Positions 1 through 9,230 of a stretch of 23,123 nt of DNA are shown here, in pieces. Position numbers and translations under genes: made by a program. This stretch comes from Schoenoplectus triqueter. Lineage: Eukaryota > Streptophyta > Magnoliopsida > Poales > Cyperaceae. Within the stretch, counting starts at the first letter, position 1. The number at the start of each line of letters is the position of its first letter. The notes beneath the pieces were generated by a model. It saw nothing but the letters and a program-made list of their open reading frames with translations. It ran no database searches and was not told the DNA's origin. The stretch spans positions 1 to 23,123 of the forward strand of contig CAXKVV010000809.1 in assembly GCA_964058805.1 (NCBI GenBank), written 5' to 3'.

Positions 1-195
1 CATTTTTATAATAGATGTATACTTGTAAAACTTTATGATTTTTAGAGATCATTTCATACTAGATCAAATGATAATAAAATGAATGCATAAAAATAAATTA
101 ATTATAGTTAATTAGGTTCACTCATTTTATTAATATAATATAAAATGATCTCTAAAAATCATAAAATTTTACGAGTAAACATCTACTATAAAAAT
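1..195. mobile_element. Fold-back MITE, left end at the window edge
   Basis: Bases 3-54 and 143-194 form an inverted repeat of about 52 nt that matches at about 48 positions. Both arms carry TGATTTTTAGAGATCATTT next to a shared block of about 25 nt around TAGATGT. The loop of about 88 nt is A/T-rich and non-coding. The shape is that of a non-autonomous DNA transposon. No target duplication can be read because the left flank is outside the window, so the superfamily is open. Confidence 0.7.
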
Positions 196-197
196 AA

Positions 198-1540
198 ACA
201 AAATCAATAATTTAGATTCAAAATTTAAGTATTAAATTTTAAAATATAAATTAAAAGATAAGTTGATGGTATCGGATGTCACAAAAGCCAGTAATACCAT
301 ATCCTTCTTTTTATTTATTACTTTTTGGACCAAGCAAATTAGAAATGAGATTCCCTTTTCGAAAGCAAAGTAATTACTTGAACCGTGCAAACACTATATT
401 ATTGGGCTAAATACAATTAAACGATATCCTTCAAATATAAAATTTAAACATAAATAGTATGTCATACAATTTTTCCCCACAATTATTATTACATGAGAGT
501 TTCAGTACACAAAATTGTGCACAATTTCCATTCCGGCATGATATAATTTTCAGCAAACTTTTGTAGTGATCCGATGGTGTTGGTGGTCCAACGGTGTTCG
601 TTCGAACTTCCGGTGATGGCTCATTGAACATAAATATTATTTAGTTTGTCCTTTATTATTTAGTTTTAATGTTTCATTGTTCAATTTGAAAACTTCTAAT
701 TGTGTGTTTTTAGTCTAAATATGTCAGTATTAATTTATATTCTTAAACGTATAGTTTTTAAGTATTTTTCTCTATCAAGATATAAATGTTTTATTGTTCA
801 CTTGGAATGTTTAGTGTTCCATCCATGTTGCTCGTTATTTATTTAGATAATTTAGTTTTTGAAATTAATTATTTGTTCATTTCATTTTCTTTGTTGTTCA
901 TCTTGATGTTCCAATTGCTTTAATTTTATAGTTTCAAAAGAATCAATTTTTGATCCACTACAAAAACAATTATATCTATATAGGAGGACACATATTCGAA
1001 ATTTAGAGTCAGATGAGAGATCATTTATGGACATTAAAATTTTATAGCTTAAATTTCTTATCTTTATCTAAAAACAATTATAGTTTCATTGGTCAAAACA
1101 GTTAGTAACAATTTCACGATAATAGTATTTTTTTTTAGATAAAAATAAGGCCAAACCATTCAACTTTAAATATCTATGAAGGATTTTTCATTTGACTTTC
1201 AAGTTTACAATTTTTTTCAATATAATTAGTATTTTCTTTGCCAATAGCAGTAGACCAAAAGTTAATTTTCATTAACAGTAATAATATTGATATGTCAGTT
1301 TTCATTTTATAAACATTAGATGTATTGAGATGTATTTTAAAAGGTTTTAGTGTCGCATAGTCAAATATTCGAAAAATGAGAATTCTTTTGCAAGCGTAAT
1401 ATATCAAAGTTGCTAATATATAATATTCTAGTTTGAAGAATTCTAATTGATGATATTGTTCTAGATCAAAACATTGCGTTTACTTTCAAAACTTTTAGTA
1501 AACCATCAAGTTTAGTCTATACAAGATTATTAACGAAGAA
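198..1540. other. A/T-rich intergenic DNA, nothing recognised
   Basis: Short ORFs here (for example 431-631 and 1174-1407, both minus) are low in complexity, have no recognisable domain and lie in DNA of coding-free composition. I see no RNA gene, transposon end or promoter that I could defend. Confidence 0.6.
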
Positions 1541-1546
1541 ATAAGC

Positions 1547-1566
1547 ATATATATATATATATATAT
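1547..1566. repeat. (AT)n microsatellite split by two insertions
   Basis: An alternating AT run stops exactly where the fold-back element begins. It reappears as ATA just after that element ends and as TATATATATA just after the Helitron end at 2502. The run is best read as one microsatellite that took in two elements. Confidence 0.75.
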
Positions 1567-1965
1567 TGGCTTATGGTGATTTGCAAAGCAAAAAACCGTT
1601 ATTACTTCGGGTGAGATTTCATATTCCGAGGTCTCAAATGGTCAATCTAAGTTGGTCAATAATTTTTTCATGTTAAAATATTATAGGATATTAAATTTTA
1701 TATTTTTTTGAGTTTTCTAACTATTTTTAAATTATTTTTAAAAACAGCCCTGTTTAACATAAGAAAATAATCTATTTCAAGCCTATTTTTAAAAATAACT
1801 TAAAAAATAGTTAGAAAGTTCAAAAAATCATGAAATTTAATATCCTACAAGATTTTGACATGAAGAAATTATTGAGCACTTAGATTGACCATTTGAGATC
1901 TCAGAATATAAAATCTCACCCCGAAATAATAACGATTTTTTTATTTTGCAAAGCAACATAAGCCA
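1567..1965. mobile_element. Fold-back MITE with GGCTTATG ends
   Basis: The element opens with TGGCTTATGGTGATTTGC and closes with the inverse of TGGCTTATGTTGCTTTGC. The two arms stay alignable for about 150 nt, through blocks such as TCAAATGGTCAATCTAAGT, leaving a very short spacer. Such long terminal inverted repeats and no coding capacity mark a non-autonomous DNA element that folds into a hairpin. The flanks are both AT repeats, so the target duplication cannot be measured. The ends resemble those of the tandem pair at 6459-7269 (TATGGTGYTTTGCAAAGCA), which suggests a common family. Confidence 0.85.
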
Positions 1966-2262
1966 TATCCTTACTCCTAATAAAAGGAGCTTGACAAATA
2001 TAACCTCAAAGTGTTATCTGTCATTGAAAATGAATATGGACTGTTGAATTAAAATCTGAAAATCTAAATGAATCAAGTCCGTCCATTTTGGTTCAGAGCA
2101 TTTTTTCTCCCCAGAGCCATCTCTTTTTACTTTTCCCTTTGATTTCTGATTCCTCACTTTTTACTTTTCTCCTCCTCTCATCTCGATGCTCTCAGCTCCC
2201 TTCCCAAGTCAAAGATCCACTCCTCCCCTCGGAAGATGAATCGTCGTCTTATCATCTTCAAG

Positions 2263-2339
2263 CGAATCATGACCGACTCACTGCCAATCTGTCAGATAGC
2301 CTCAAAAGACGAATCATGACCGACTCACTGCCAATTTGT
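2263..2339. repeat. Direct repeat of 30 bp, period 47
   Basis: The block starting CGAATCATGACCGACTCACT occurs at 2263-2292 and again at 2310-2339 with one difference (CAATCTGT versus CAATTTGT). It lies inside the Helitron body. An ORF runs across it (2088-2363, plus), but the protein is not recognisable. Confidence 0.9.
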
Positions 2340-2472
2340 TGTCTTATAATTTCTTATTACTGACATTATTATCTTATAATTAAGTGTTATTGGGTGTTTG
2401 CATGATAGAATGCTAAAAACAAAAATAAAATACAATTTTATTTAATTATTATTATTTTATATTTTAAAAGAG

Positions 2473-2502
2473 ACCCGCCGCATGGCGCGGGTACTATACT
2501 AG
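2473..2502 (+). other. Helitron 3' terminal hairpin and CTAG end
   Basis: Stem ACCCGC (2473-2478), eight-base loop, stem GCGGGT (2487-2492), then ACTATACTAG ending at 2502 and the host T at 2503. This is the terminator used in rolling-circle transposition of Helitrons, and both stem arms are undamaged. Confidence 0.92.
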
Positions 2503-3230
2503 TATATATATAACTATATATATATACTTTGTTAATTATACAAATTTTTGAATTTTCTGCTTTTTTTCTCACATATGCAATCAATCATTCAGACCACGGA
2601 TCATAGAGCCAATCATTTGCATTCACACACAAAACGAAGTTATGTGCATCTTCTTGAAATATATTATATCGAGTCTGGAAAAAAAAATCTGGGGGCAGAT
2701 TGAAGTTGTTCTTTGATTGATTGATTTTTATCTTCATCTATATACAATAACAAGTCGATTAGACCCACAAACTACTTGTACCATTATCAAAAGAGCAACT
2801 AAAAGTTGTGATGCTTTATCCTAAAGGAATAAATAGCTTTGATTTTTTGCTCCCATGGCCCCACCACGCATAAATTATCTTATAGAAGCTTCTATCGGCG
2901 GGCCAGCAAATGGGGGCAATTAGTAAAAAAATCATCAAAGCTATCTGCTTAATTTCTTCACTAAAAAAAAATCTTCAAAACCGTCTCTCTTTTTGTTGGT
3001 CATAGCATATTATGTCTCTTTCTATTGCTAAATTCTGTTGACATGTTCGTATTTTTTGTATTTGGTAATTGGTAATCATAATAAAATATTACCGAAAAGT
3101 CGTATTTCATACTTCTGTCTCGGGTACGTCTATGATGATGTATTTGCAAAAATGATGTTAGAATATTTATTCTGGATTTTGTATAATTGCGAGATGAATA
3201 ATTATAGCTTATATCTATTTTACAGTAATA
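2503..3230. other. A/T-rich intergenic DNA
   Basis: This stretch holds a TA-rich run, then mixed sequence without a coding signal. A 12-bp palindrome, TAGAAGCTTCTA at 2884-2895, contains the heat-shock-element half-site pair GAAnnTTC, but there is no gene next to it. The small plus-strand ORF at 3038-3268 overlaps the end of a Helitron and has no recognisable domain. Confidence 0.5.
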
Positions 3231-3691
3231 CTAGCAAGTTGCAGCAGACTCTTTTATTTAAACATTAAAACATTATAAGATAAAAAAATTCACATTTATT
3301 TAATATTAAATTATAAATTCACCAAATTATAGAGAAAACATATAATAAAGACTATATTTAATGTTGGATGAGATTTTTGCACAATATGAGTTAATGATTC
3401 ATAATTTTTATGACAAAAAAAGTAAATTATTCTAACATATATTATCACCATTAATTTCTTACCAAATATGCACAAAGTTGCTAAATAAAAAAAAATAATA
3501 TTATGGAAATAATAGTATATATGGGAAAGAAATGGAGAGAAAGAGGGGATCAATGGATGCGATCACATACGTTCGATCAACCAAAAATAAATATTATCCG
3601 TCTAATTGAGGGATAAAATGGGTATAATAAAAAAATACCATGACAAAAAATTGACCATCCAATTCTTAGATGCTTTATATAATAGTATAGA
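3231..3691 (-). mobile_element. Non-autonomous Helitron, minus-strand copy
   Basis: Read on the minus strand, the element begins A then TCTATACTATTATATAAAGC at 3691 and ends CTAG then T at 3231. It aligns along its whole length, about 460 bp, with the plus-strand copy at 21105-21573. Shared blocks include the inverse of AGATAAAAAAATTCA and CACCAAATTATAGAGAAAA. About ten bases are missing near the 3' end compared with the other copy, and these take out the second half of the terminal hairpin. It has no coding capacity. Confidence 0.85.
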
Positions 3692-4299
3692 TTGCTCAAA
3701 TGAAAACCCAAAATCAAAAATATTTTTGTAATGACTTTGTATCATTTTAGTCAATTTGAAAGAGATTTTTCTGTAATTTTTTAAATTTTAACAGTGAAAT
3801 TTCAAATGATATTATGATGAATAATCAATTAATTTCTAAATTATTTTAACTTTAACACACATTCTATTTAAATTATTAAAAATATATTATGATTAAAAAA
3901 TTCAATTTAAATAATATTTAAAAAAATATACGTAAATATTAAATGTACGATAAAATTTTAATATACACTAAAATCGCTTAAAAATAGATCAGTTATTTTA
4001 TGTAAATGAAACGGACTTTGTAATTAAATAATATTCAACGGAACAATCCTCTTCTCAATAAACAATTCCAAGTACAGGAACATCAGTTATCAATCATTTT
4101 GAAATGAGCCAAAAATTTCAAAAAAAGAAAGTTCCAGGAGTTAATTAGGGCCGTTGCCCCAAATGATTCCACTCGTTAGATCAAAATCCAACGGTACAGA
4201 TTAGAAGCTCCAGCTGAAATAAAAAGCAAAGGCAATGAATGAATACGACCACGAATATCCGAATTTTGATCTTGTTGATCGTACCATACAACACATATC
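3692..4299. other. A/T-rich intergenic DNA, nothing recognised
   Basis: A/T-rich sequence with short poly-A and poly-T tracts and no ORF of note. No inverted repeat or splice-site pattern stood out. Confidence 0.5.
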
Positions 4300-4545
4300 A
4301 CATGCGGGTCAAAAGGACGGCGCCTCGTGGGACCCGCTTTTGGAGCAGTGAACGGATTGGCATGACATGAATGATATTCATATTCGTGATTGATAAGCCA
4401 TGTACCAGAGAGCAGAGATGAACACTCAGCATTTCAGCAAGCAGAAAGCCTCATCCACTTTATCTGCTACTGGGCCCCGCTCTAGATATAATATCAATCA
4501 TGTCTCCTCTCCTCTCATCTCATTCTCCAGTTCTCCTCATCCGGC
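4300..4545 (+). promoter_or_regulatory. Promoter-like region without a visible gene
   Basis: GC content rises here. GCGGGTC (4304-4310) and GACCCGC (4331-4337) form an inverted pair, and the second overlaps GTGGGACC, which fits the class I TCP consensus. TGGGCC, a site II type element, lies near 4470. A TATA-like GATATAATATC near 4485 is followed by a strongly pyrimidine-rich patch (about 4502-4538), as in many plant leaders. The ORF beginning at 4400 is short and not recognisable. This could be the promoter of a gene lost or interrupted downstream, a captured promoter, or chance. Confidence 0.35.
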
Positions 4546-4599
4546 TCTCTTCACGCTTAAAGTAATTGTTCGAAAAAATTTCGACCGTGGAATTTAAAA

Positions 4600-5291
4600 T
4601 CGCGGACAGACAATCACAATAGAAAATCTAGATATATGAAATGTAGTTATTTTATGATAAAATGTTTTAGAGAATGTGAATATAAACCGTACATCAGAAC
4701 ATAAGGAGCCCTCGAATTTTGAATTTTTTAAGAAAAGAGAGGAAGGGATTAATGGATTATCCTCTTGGCAAGGGTGAGAATCTTAAACAGAAATAATAGT
4801 AACAGCAGTGGAGATGAACTGATGAAGTGTGTTCCTGTTCTGGCAAAATTGATTAAAAAAATAAAAAGCACTACCTTTCCGTGTCCCCATCCAACCATCC
4901 TAATTTTTTTAGTGTTAGATTAATTACTCTGGAATCTCTGTTGTTATGTCCCCTAATTGCACAAAGTACTGAGAAAGTGTTTGTTTCCCACTTTCCCTAT
5001 TTGAGAAAGGCACCACAAAGTGGCACCACATATGCTAATATGCTATGCAGGGGAGCTGGAAGAGGGGTGTAACACAGTACCAGAAAACAGCAAATGCTCC
5101 TTAAGCATCGATGCATGATCAATTCCTTTCCAAAAGTTGAAGGAAAGAAAAATATCTGCAAGGAAGCGCATCAATTATCATGTGAGCAATGATAACTGAT
5201 AAGAAATCGGCATGGTTGGTGTCATGTGCAACTTCATATCTAAGTTATCATTATTGCAACTTTGCAAATAAAGAATGTCAGAATCATATTT
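4600..5291. other. Intergenic DNA, nothing recognised
   Basis: Mixed A/T-rich sequence. The plus-strand ORF at 4881-5072 has no domain and no coding-like composition. No transposon end could be identified. Confidence 0.5.
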
Positions 5292-5700
5292 TTTGGGGAA
5301 GGGATCACTGGAAAATGGTTATTTTGACAATTTTGTCAATGAATTTTTAAATAAATATAAAAAAATTTAAAGATAGAAAAAAATATTATGAATATGTTCT
5401 TCCATTTATAGATTATTGATGATTCAAATTTCATACAATTTTATTATAGTGTGATAGTCCATCAAAGACTCTCAAATTATAACCGTTGCAAATTATATAA
5501 AATTTTAATTATCCTTGATGGAGTATCAAATGATAATAAAATAAAATGAAATTTGAATCACCATCAATTTATTAGTAGAAGAACATATCCATAAGTTTTT
5601 TTTTTAATTTTAAGATTTTTTTAATATTTATTTGAAAATTTATTATTAAGATTGTCAAAATAACTCATCGTGAATGTCAAGTGATCCCAACCTTTTTTTG
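5292..5700. mobile_element. Fold-back MITE with GGGATCACT ends
   Basis: The left side reads GGGATCACTGG and the right side, inverted, GGGATCACTTGAC. The arms stay alignable for about 180 nt each, through blocks such as ATATGTTCTTC and GATTCAAATTTCAT, leaving a central spacer. The element has no ORF. The flanks are T-rich (TTTTTTGGGG and the inverse of CAAAAAAAGG), so the exact end and target duplication are uncertain. Confidence 0.75.
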
Positions 5701-5811
5701 GACCGTCTGATAAAATCTATCCGTCCAAATTACACTCGAGCCATATTAAAAGAAGATCCTTTTTTGGCATGTAAAGTTCTTCCATTCATATTATAAACAA
5801 ATACAACTAAC

Positions 5812-5896
5812 AACTAAAGGTAATTTGTTTATTTGTTGCTTCATATTGAACAACCAAATACAACTAAAGCAACAAATAAACAAATTACCTTTAGTT
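5812..5896. repeat. Perfect 30-bp hairpin with 25-nt loop
   Basis: Bases 5812-5841 and 5867-5896 are exact reverse complements over 30 positions, starting AACTAAAGGTAATTTG. The flanks also hold an imperfect direct repeat (about 5784-5813 and 5840-5872, sharing TTCATATT and AAATACAACTAA), so direct and inverted copies interlock. This pattern is typical of template switching during replication. A short stem-loop transcript is another possibility. Confidence 0.93.
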
Positions 5897-5940
5897 CATA
5901 AACTAAGTTACAGTTCAAATTATGTTAATCACGAAAAAAA

Positions 5941-6270
5941 GAAGGATCACTTTGACAATAATGATAATGAGATTTAAATAAATTATTATGAAAAAACTTT
6001 AAAAAATTTACCAATAGAAAAATATCGATAGACATATTGTCGAGATTAAATATTAATTATGTTTTATTTCTTATACATATAATTGTAGTTTGATGGTCTA
6101 ATAAAAATCATTAAATTAGATCATTATAATTTGCATAGAATTTTAATAATCATTGATAGATTATCAAAATGATATTTTAATTCCATAAAATTTGAAATAC
6201 TACAAATTTGCAACATCAAAAACATATCTGTAAAACTTTTATATTTTTAATTTCGAATATTAAAATCTAA
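5941..6270. mobile_element. Diverged relative of the GGGATCACT element
   Basis: It starts GGATCACTTTGACAAT and follows the order of blocks in the element at 5292-5700: TTTAAATAAAT, TAGAAAAATAT, GTTTGATGGTCT, then AAACATATCTGTAAAACTTT matching ACATATCCATAAGTTTT. The right terminus is not clear, so it may be truncated or just more decayed. Both copies lie in the same orientation about 250 bp apart. Confidence 0.55.
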
Positions 6271-6458
6271 AAAAAACTTTAATTAAATTAGAGTCGTTAA
6301 ATTAAAAATACTTTAATTATTGATTTAATTTTACCTGATTAATTTAGAATTAGATTTCATTTTGCGTATTCATTTAGTCATTAATAAATAGTAATTTATT
6401 ATTATATTTGTTATTGATTGATTGATTTATTTATTTAATTTATATAGGAATATAGAGT

Positions 6459-6851
6459 CTGACTATGGTGTTTTGCAAAGCACGGAGGCATTGTGTGCTT
6501 TGCGCTCTATTTTTAATTTCAAGTTAGAAATAATTGATCCAAACCGTTCAATCTAATATTCATATAAAAATCTATTAGTAAACCAAAATTTATATTTTAT
6601 AGAATTTTTTTGCTATTTTTTCTGATGAGGAGAAAATGACTTCATCTGAGAATTCTGGTTCATCCAAAAATATCGGTTCCCCCCCTATCCAAAAAAATAG
6701 CAAATAAATTCCAAACACTATAAAATTTGATTTATTAATAGATTTTGATATGAAGATTAGATTGAGCGGTTTTGATCGATCATTTCTGACTTAAAATAAA
6801 AAAAAACGCAAAGCACACAACGCTTTTGTGTTTTACAAAGCATCATAGCCT
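6459..6851. mobile_element. Fold-back MITE, tandem copy A
   Basis: The left end CTATGGTGTTTTGCAAAGCA pairs with the right end inverted, GGCTATGATGCTTTGTAAA. The arms of about 150 nt continue through GTGTGCTTTGCG and TCTATTAGTAAA nearly to the centre, where an unpaired loop of about 70 nt contains GAGGAGAAAATGA. There is no ORF. The element is followed after about 20 bases by a second copy in the same orientation. Confidence 0.87.
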
Positions 6852-6874
6852 AATTCTAGGAATAGAGAGAGAGT

Positions 6875-7269
6875 CTGATTATGGTGCTTTCCAAAGTACA
6901 GAGGTGTTTTGTGTGCTTTGCACTTTATTCTTAATTTTAAGTCAGAAATGATCGATCTGAACTGTGCAATCTAATATTCATATAAAAAATCTATTAGTAA
7001 ATCAAATTTTATATTTTTTAGAAATTTTTTGTTATTTTTTCTGGTGAGGAGAAAATGATTTGATCTGAGAATTTTAGTTCATCCAAAAATGACGGTTTCC
7101 CCTTATCCAAAAAAATGGCAAATGTATTCTAAAAATATAAAATTTGATTTACTAATAGATTTTGATATGAAGATTAGATTGAGAGATTTGGATCGATCAT
7201 TTCTGACTTAAAATTAAAAATAGAGCGCAAAGCACACAACATTTTTGTATTTTGCAAATCACCATAGCC
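6875..7269. mobile_element. Fold-back MITE, tandem copy B
   Basis: This is a near copy of the preceding element at a period of about 415 bp, with the same loop segment (GAGGAGAAAATGATTTGATC) in the same direction. The duplicated unit includes the outer sequence AGGAATA...GAGTCTGA, seen at 6446 and 6858. Segmental tandem duplication is therefore more likely than two separate insertions. The right end inverted reads GGCTATGGTGATTTGCAAA, closest to the presumed original terminus. Confidence 0.87.
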
Positions 7270-7339
7270 TTGTTCTATATATATATCGGATTGAAGTTGC
7301 CTTTAATCATTTATTTTTAGTCATTACTACTAAATTAAA

Positions 7340-7540
7340 TTTGATGGTTTAACAATAATAATAATAATCATAATCATTATAAATAATAAATAATTTTAAT
7401 TTTAATAAAATAATCATAATAAAATAATATAATACAACATAATCAAATAATAATTATAATTGTAATCATCGTAATAATAATCATAATCATAATAATATAA
7501 TAATATAACTATAATATTATAATCATAATATAATGAAAAA
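7340..7540. repeat. AAT/CATAAT low-complexity tract
   Basis: Long runs of AATAATAAT and imperfect ATAATCATAATC units. The minus-strand ORF across it encodes only Tyr/Asn/Asp low-complexity sequence and is not a gene. Confidence 0.85.
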
Positions 7541-7665
7541 AGAAAAGGCATGCGTGCCGAAGAAAAAGTGAGGTCGTGACAAAAACGTAGTTTCTCCCCG
7601 AAGGTCGAAAACTTAATTTCCGTCCGGCAGACGAAAATACGGATGTAGACCTTGCTATCCATAAC

Positions 7666-8066
7666 CAGGGGTGGATATAGCTATGGCCAGGGGGGTCAGT
7701 TGACCCCCCATGGATTTTAAAAAATAGTGCTTTAGGTTAATATTTTGTTAATCTGACCCCTAGATTAAATTTCTGACCCTCTGAATTATCTGATTATTTT
7801 TCATTGAGAAAAAATATTTAATATCACAGATAATGAAAAAATTATGTAAATTTTTTAAAATATAAAGTCTTGTAGAAGAAAATTTTCTTTATTGCTATGA
7901 TTATTTATTATTTTAACTTTTATTTTTTATTATTTTTAATATATAAAGATATTATTTTAATATTTTAATATTTTTATTTAGTACCCAATTAGTTAATGAA
8001 TTTAAATCCGATAAGCTACTGAATTCGATTATTGACCCCCGACTAAAAATCCTGCATACGGCCCCG
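7666..8066. mobile_element. hAT-type MITE with 8-bp target duplication
   Basis: The element begins CAGGGGTGGATATAGC, a common start of plant hAT elements, and ends CTGCATACGGCCCCG. It is flanked on both sides by TCCATAAC (7658-7665 and 8067-8074), a perfect 8-bp duplication as expected for hAT transposition. A short palindrome, GGGGGGTCAGTTGACCCCCC, lies just inside the left end. The middle is A/T-rich and non-coding. At 401 bp it must be mobilised by a transposase made elsewhere. Confidence 0.92.
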
Positions 8067-8120
8067 TCCATAACTCTTAATCTACAGGATAAAGAACAAT
8101 TATCACCCTTCTCTGCCGGT

Positions 8121-8261
8121 TCATGATGCCTTCGATGGTTTTACAACGGCCCAATGGAGCTCCTCCATTGTTTTCTTCTCGCACGGGTCTGGTGTATGGT
8201 CGTGCTCTTTCCACTTGTGCTCTTCTACGACTGCATCTGGGTCCCCTCGGTACGCTCCCAT
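8121..8261 (-). CDS. Possible 46-codon small ORF, unrecognised
   Basis: The ORF runs from ATG at 8261 to TGA at 8121 and would encode a hydrophilic, acid- and His-rich peptide beginning MGAYRGDPDAVVEEHKWKEH and ending in KPSKAS. It has no signal peptide or membrane segment. The start context is good (A at -3, G at +4) and the upstream sequence is pyrimidine-rich, like a leader. A hAT MITE lies 46 bp beyond the stop and a larger hAT about 130 bp before the start. A longer overlapping frame on the same strand runs into the GGACCG array of that hAT and is not credible. I do not recognise the peptide. It may be a real small gene, one exon of a larger gene, or chance. Confidence 0.25.
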   Translation of the reverse strand: MGAYRGDPDAVVEEHKWKEHDHTPDPCEKKTMEELHWAVVKPSKAS

Positions 8262-8400
8262 GATGAGACAGCAGAGAGCAAAAGTCGTCTCTGCTGATGG
8301 TTTGCGTCAGCGCGAGAGGGACAGAGTCACATAGCAGGTAAGGATTTTGGGAAAAGGCGGAGACGGGAGAGAGCCGGACAGGATGGGATAGAGTATTGAA

Positions 8401-8650
8401 ATGGATCGGACGGTCCGATCCGTCTCGGACCGGACTGTGATCGTGGACCGGATCGGACCGTGGCCGGACTGTGGACCGGACCGTGGCCGGACCGTGCCCT
8501 ATCACGGTCCGGTCCAACGGTGAGAAGGTCCTCCCTTCACCCGAAAATGGACCGTGCCGATCCGTCCCGTGCCGACCCGTGGACCGGACCGGACCGGACC
8601 GTGGACCGTGCGGGACCGTGGACCGGACCGGACCCCGGACCGGACCGTGT
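8401..8650. repeat. Left GGACCG subterminal array
   Basis: More than a dozen GGACCG units occur, often as GTGGACCGGACCG or GGACCGTG, with CGGTCC on the opposite strand near 8508. Units vary in spacing, so this is an irregular array and not a satellite. In hAT elements, such subterminal repeats are transposase-binding sites. The Gly/Pro/Arg-rich ORFs here are by-products of the repeat. Confidence 0.9.
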
Positions 8651-8676
8651 AAAACTAAAAATAACAATTAGTGTTT

Positions 8677-8854
8677 TATGTGTAGTTTTAAATAAAATAA
8701 AAATAACAATAATTATTGGTGTAGTAAAAAAAATATTTTAGATAACATCAAAATATAATAACTATTATGTGTAGTTTTAAATAAAATGAAAATAACAATA
8801 ATTACTGGTGTAGTAAAAAAACATGTTCTAGATAACATCAAAATATAATAACTC
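8677..8854. repeat. Tandem duplication of 89 bp, two copies
   Basis: The unit beginning TATGTGTAGTTTTAAATAAA occurs at 8677-8765 and 8766-8854 with only a few differences. It lies within the A/T-rich core of the hAT-like element. Confidence 0.92.
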
Positions 8855-9063
8855 ACTTTATTTTTAATTAAGCATGTTCATAAAAAAATTTCATTGTATT
8901 TTCAAAATTATAATTTTCTGAAATTTTATTTTTTTACAATTTTTTTAATTTTTTACTACTATTAGATTTTTAAACAATTAAAAATAATAATTCGAATTAG
9001 TTAAAAATTATTATTAAAAATATGATAAATTATATTTTTTTCCAATTTATAAAAAAAAATATT

Positions 9064-9230
9064 TGGACCGGACCGTGGACCGTCCCGTGGGGGTCCGGCC
9101 CTCGGGGGCCAACGGTGGGACGGGTTCGGATTTTTCGAATTTGAACCGCCTTGGACCGGACCGTACGGACCGTGCGGGACCGTGGACCGTGCGGAACCGT
9201 GGACCGTCCGGTTTTAAACCGGACTGGCCC
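9064..9230. repeat. Right GGACCG subterminal array
   Basis: GGACCG and GGACCGTGCGG units continue in the same strand orientation as in the left array, so the two arrays are not simple mirror images. The array breaks off at GGTTTTAAACC (9210-9220), a short palindrome about 25 bp from the right terminus. Confidence 0.88.

Larger units (their letters stand above)
1968..2502 (+). mobile_element. Non-autonomous Helitron, intact 3' end
   Basis: The 3' end has all the marks of a plant Helitron: an ACCCGC/GCGGGT hairpin at 2473-2492, a ten-base spacer ending in CTAG, and a following T. The proposed 5' end is an A followed by TCCTTACTCCTAATAAAAGG at 1968, which resembles plant Helitron 5' ends and directly abuts the upstream MITE. 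Inside are a CT-rich stretch (2105-2225) and a repeated 30-mer (2263-2292 and 2310-2339), possibly captured host sequence. There is no RepHel, so it would depend on a helper in trans. The 3' end is near certain; the 5' end is inferred. Confidence 0.8.

Noticed and set aside
2884..2895. Heat-shock-element-like palindrome TAGAAGCTTCTA
   Set aside because: A single GAAnnTTC pair with no third unit, no TATA box and no gene nearby.
7340..7540. Repeated spacing that could suggest a CRISPR-like array
   Set aside because: It is a trinucleotide low-complexity tract without separate spacers, in plant nuclear DNA.
8077..8667. 196-codon minus-strand ORF rich in Gly, Pro and Arg
   Set aside because: It crosses the left border of the hAT-like element (8389) and its N-terminal part is a translation of the GGACCG array.
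8460..8741. Plus-strand ORFs in the GGACCG array
   Set aside because: Repeats with a 6-base unit open several frames on both strands. The encoded peptides are only repeat translations.
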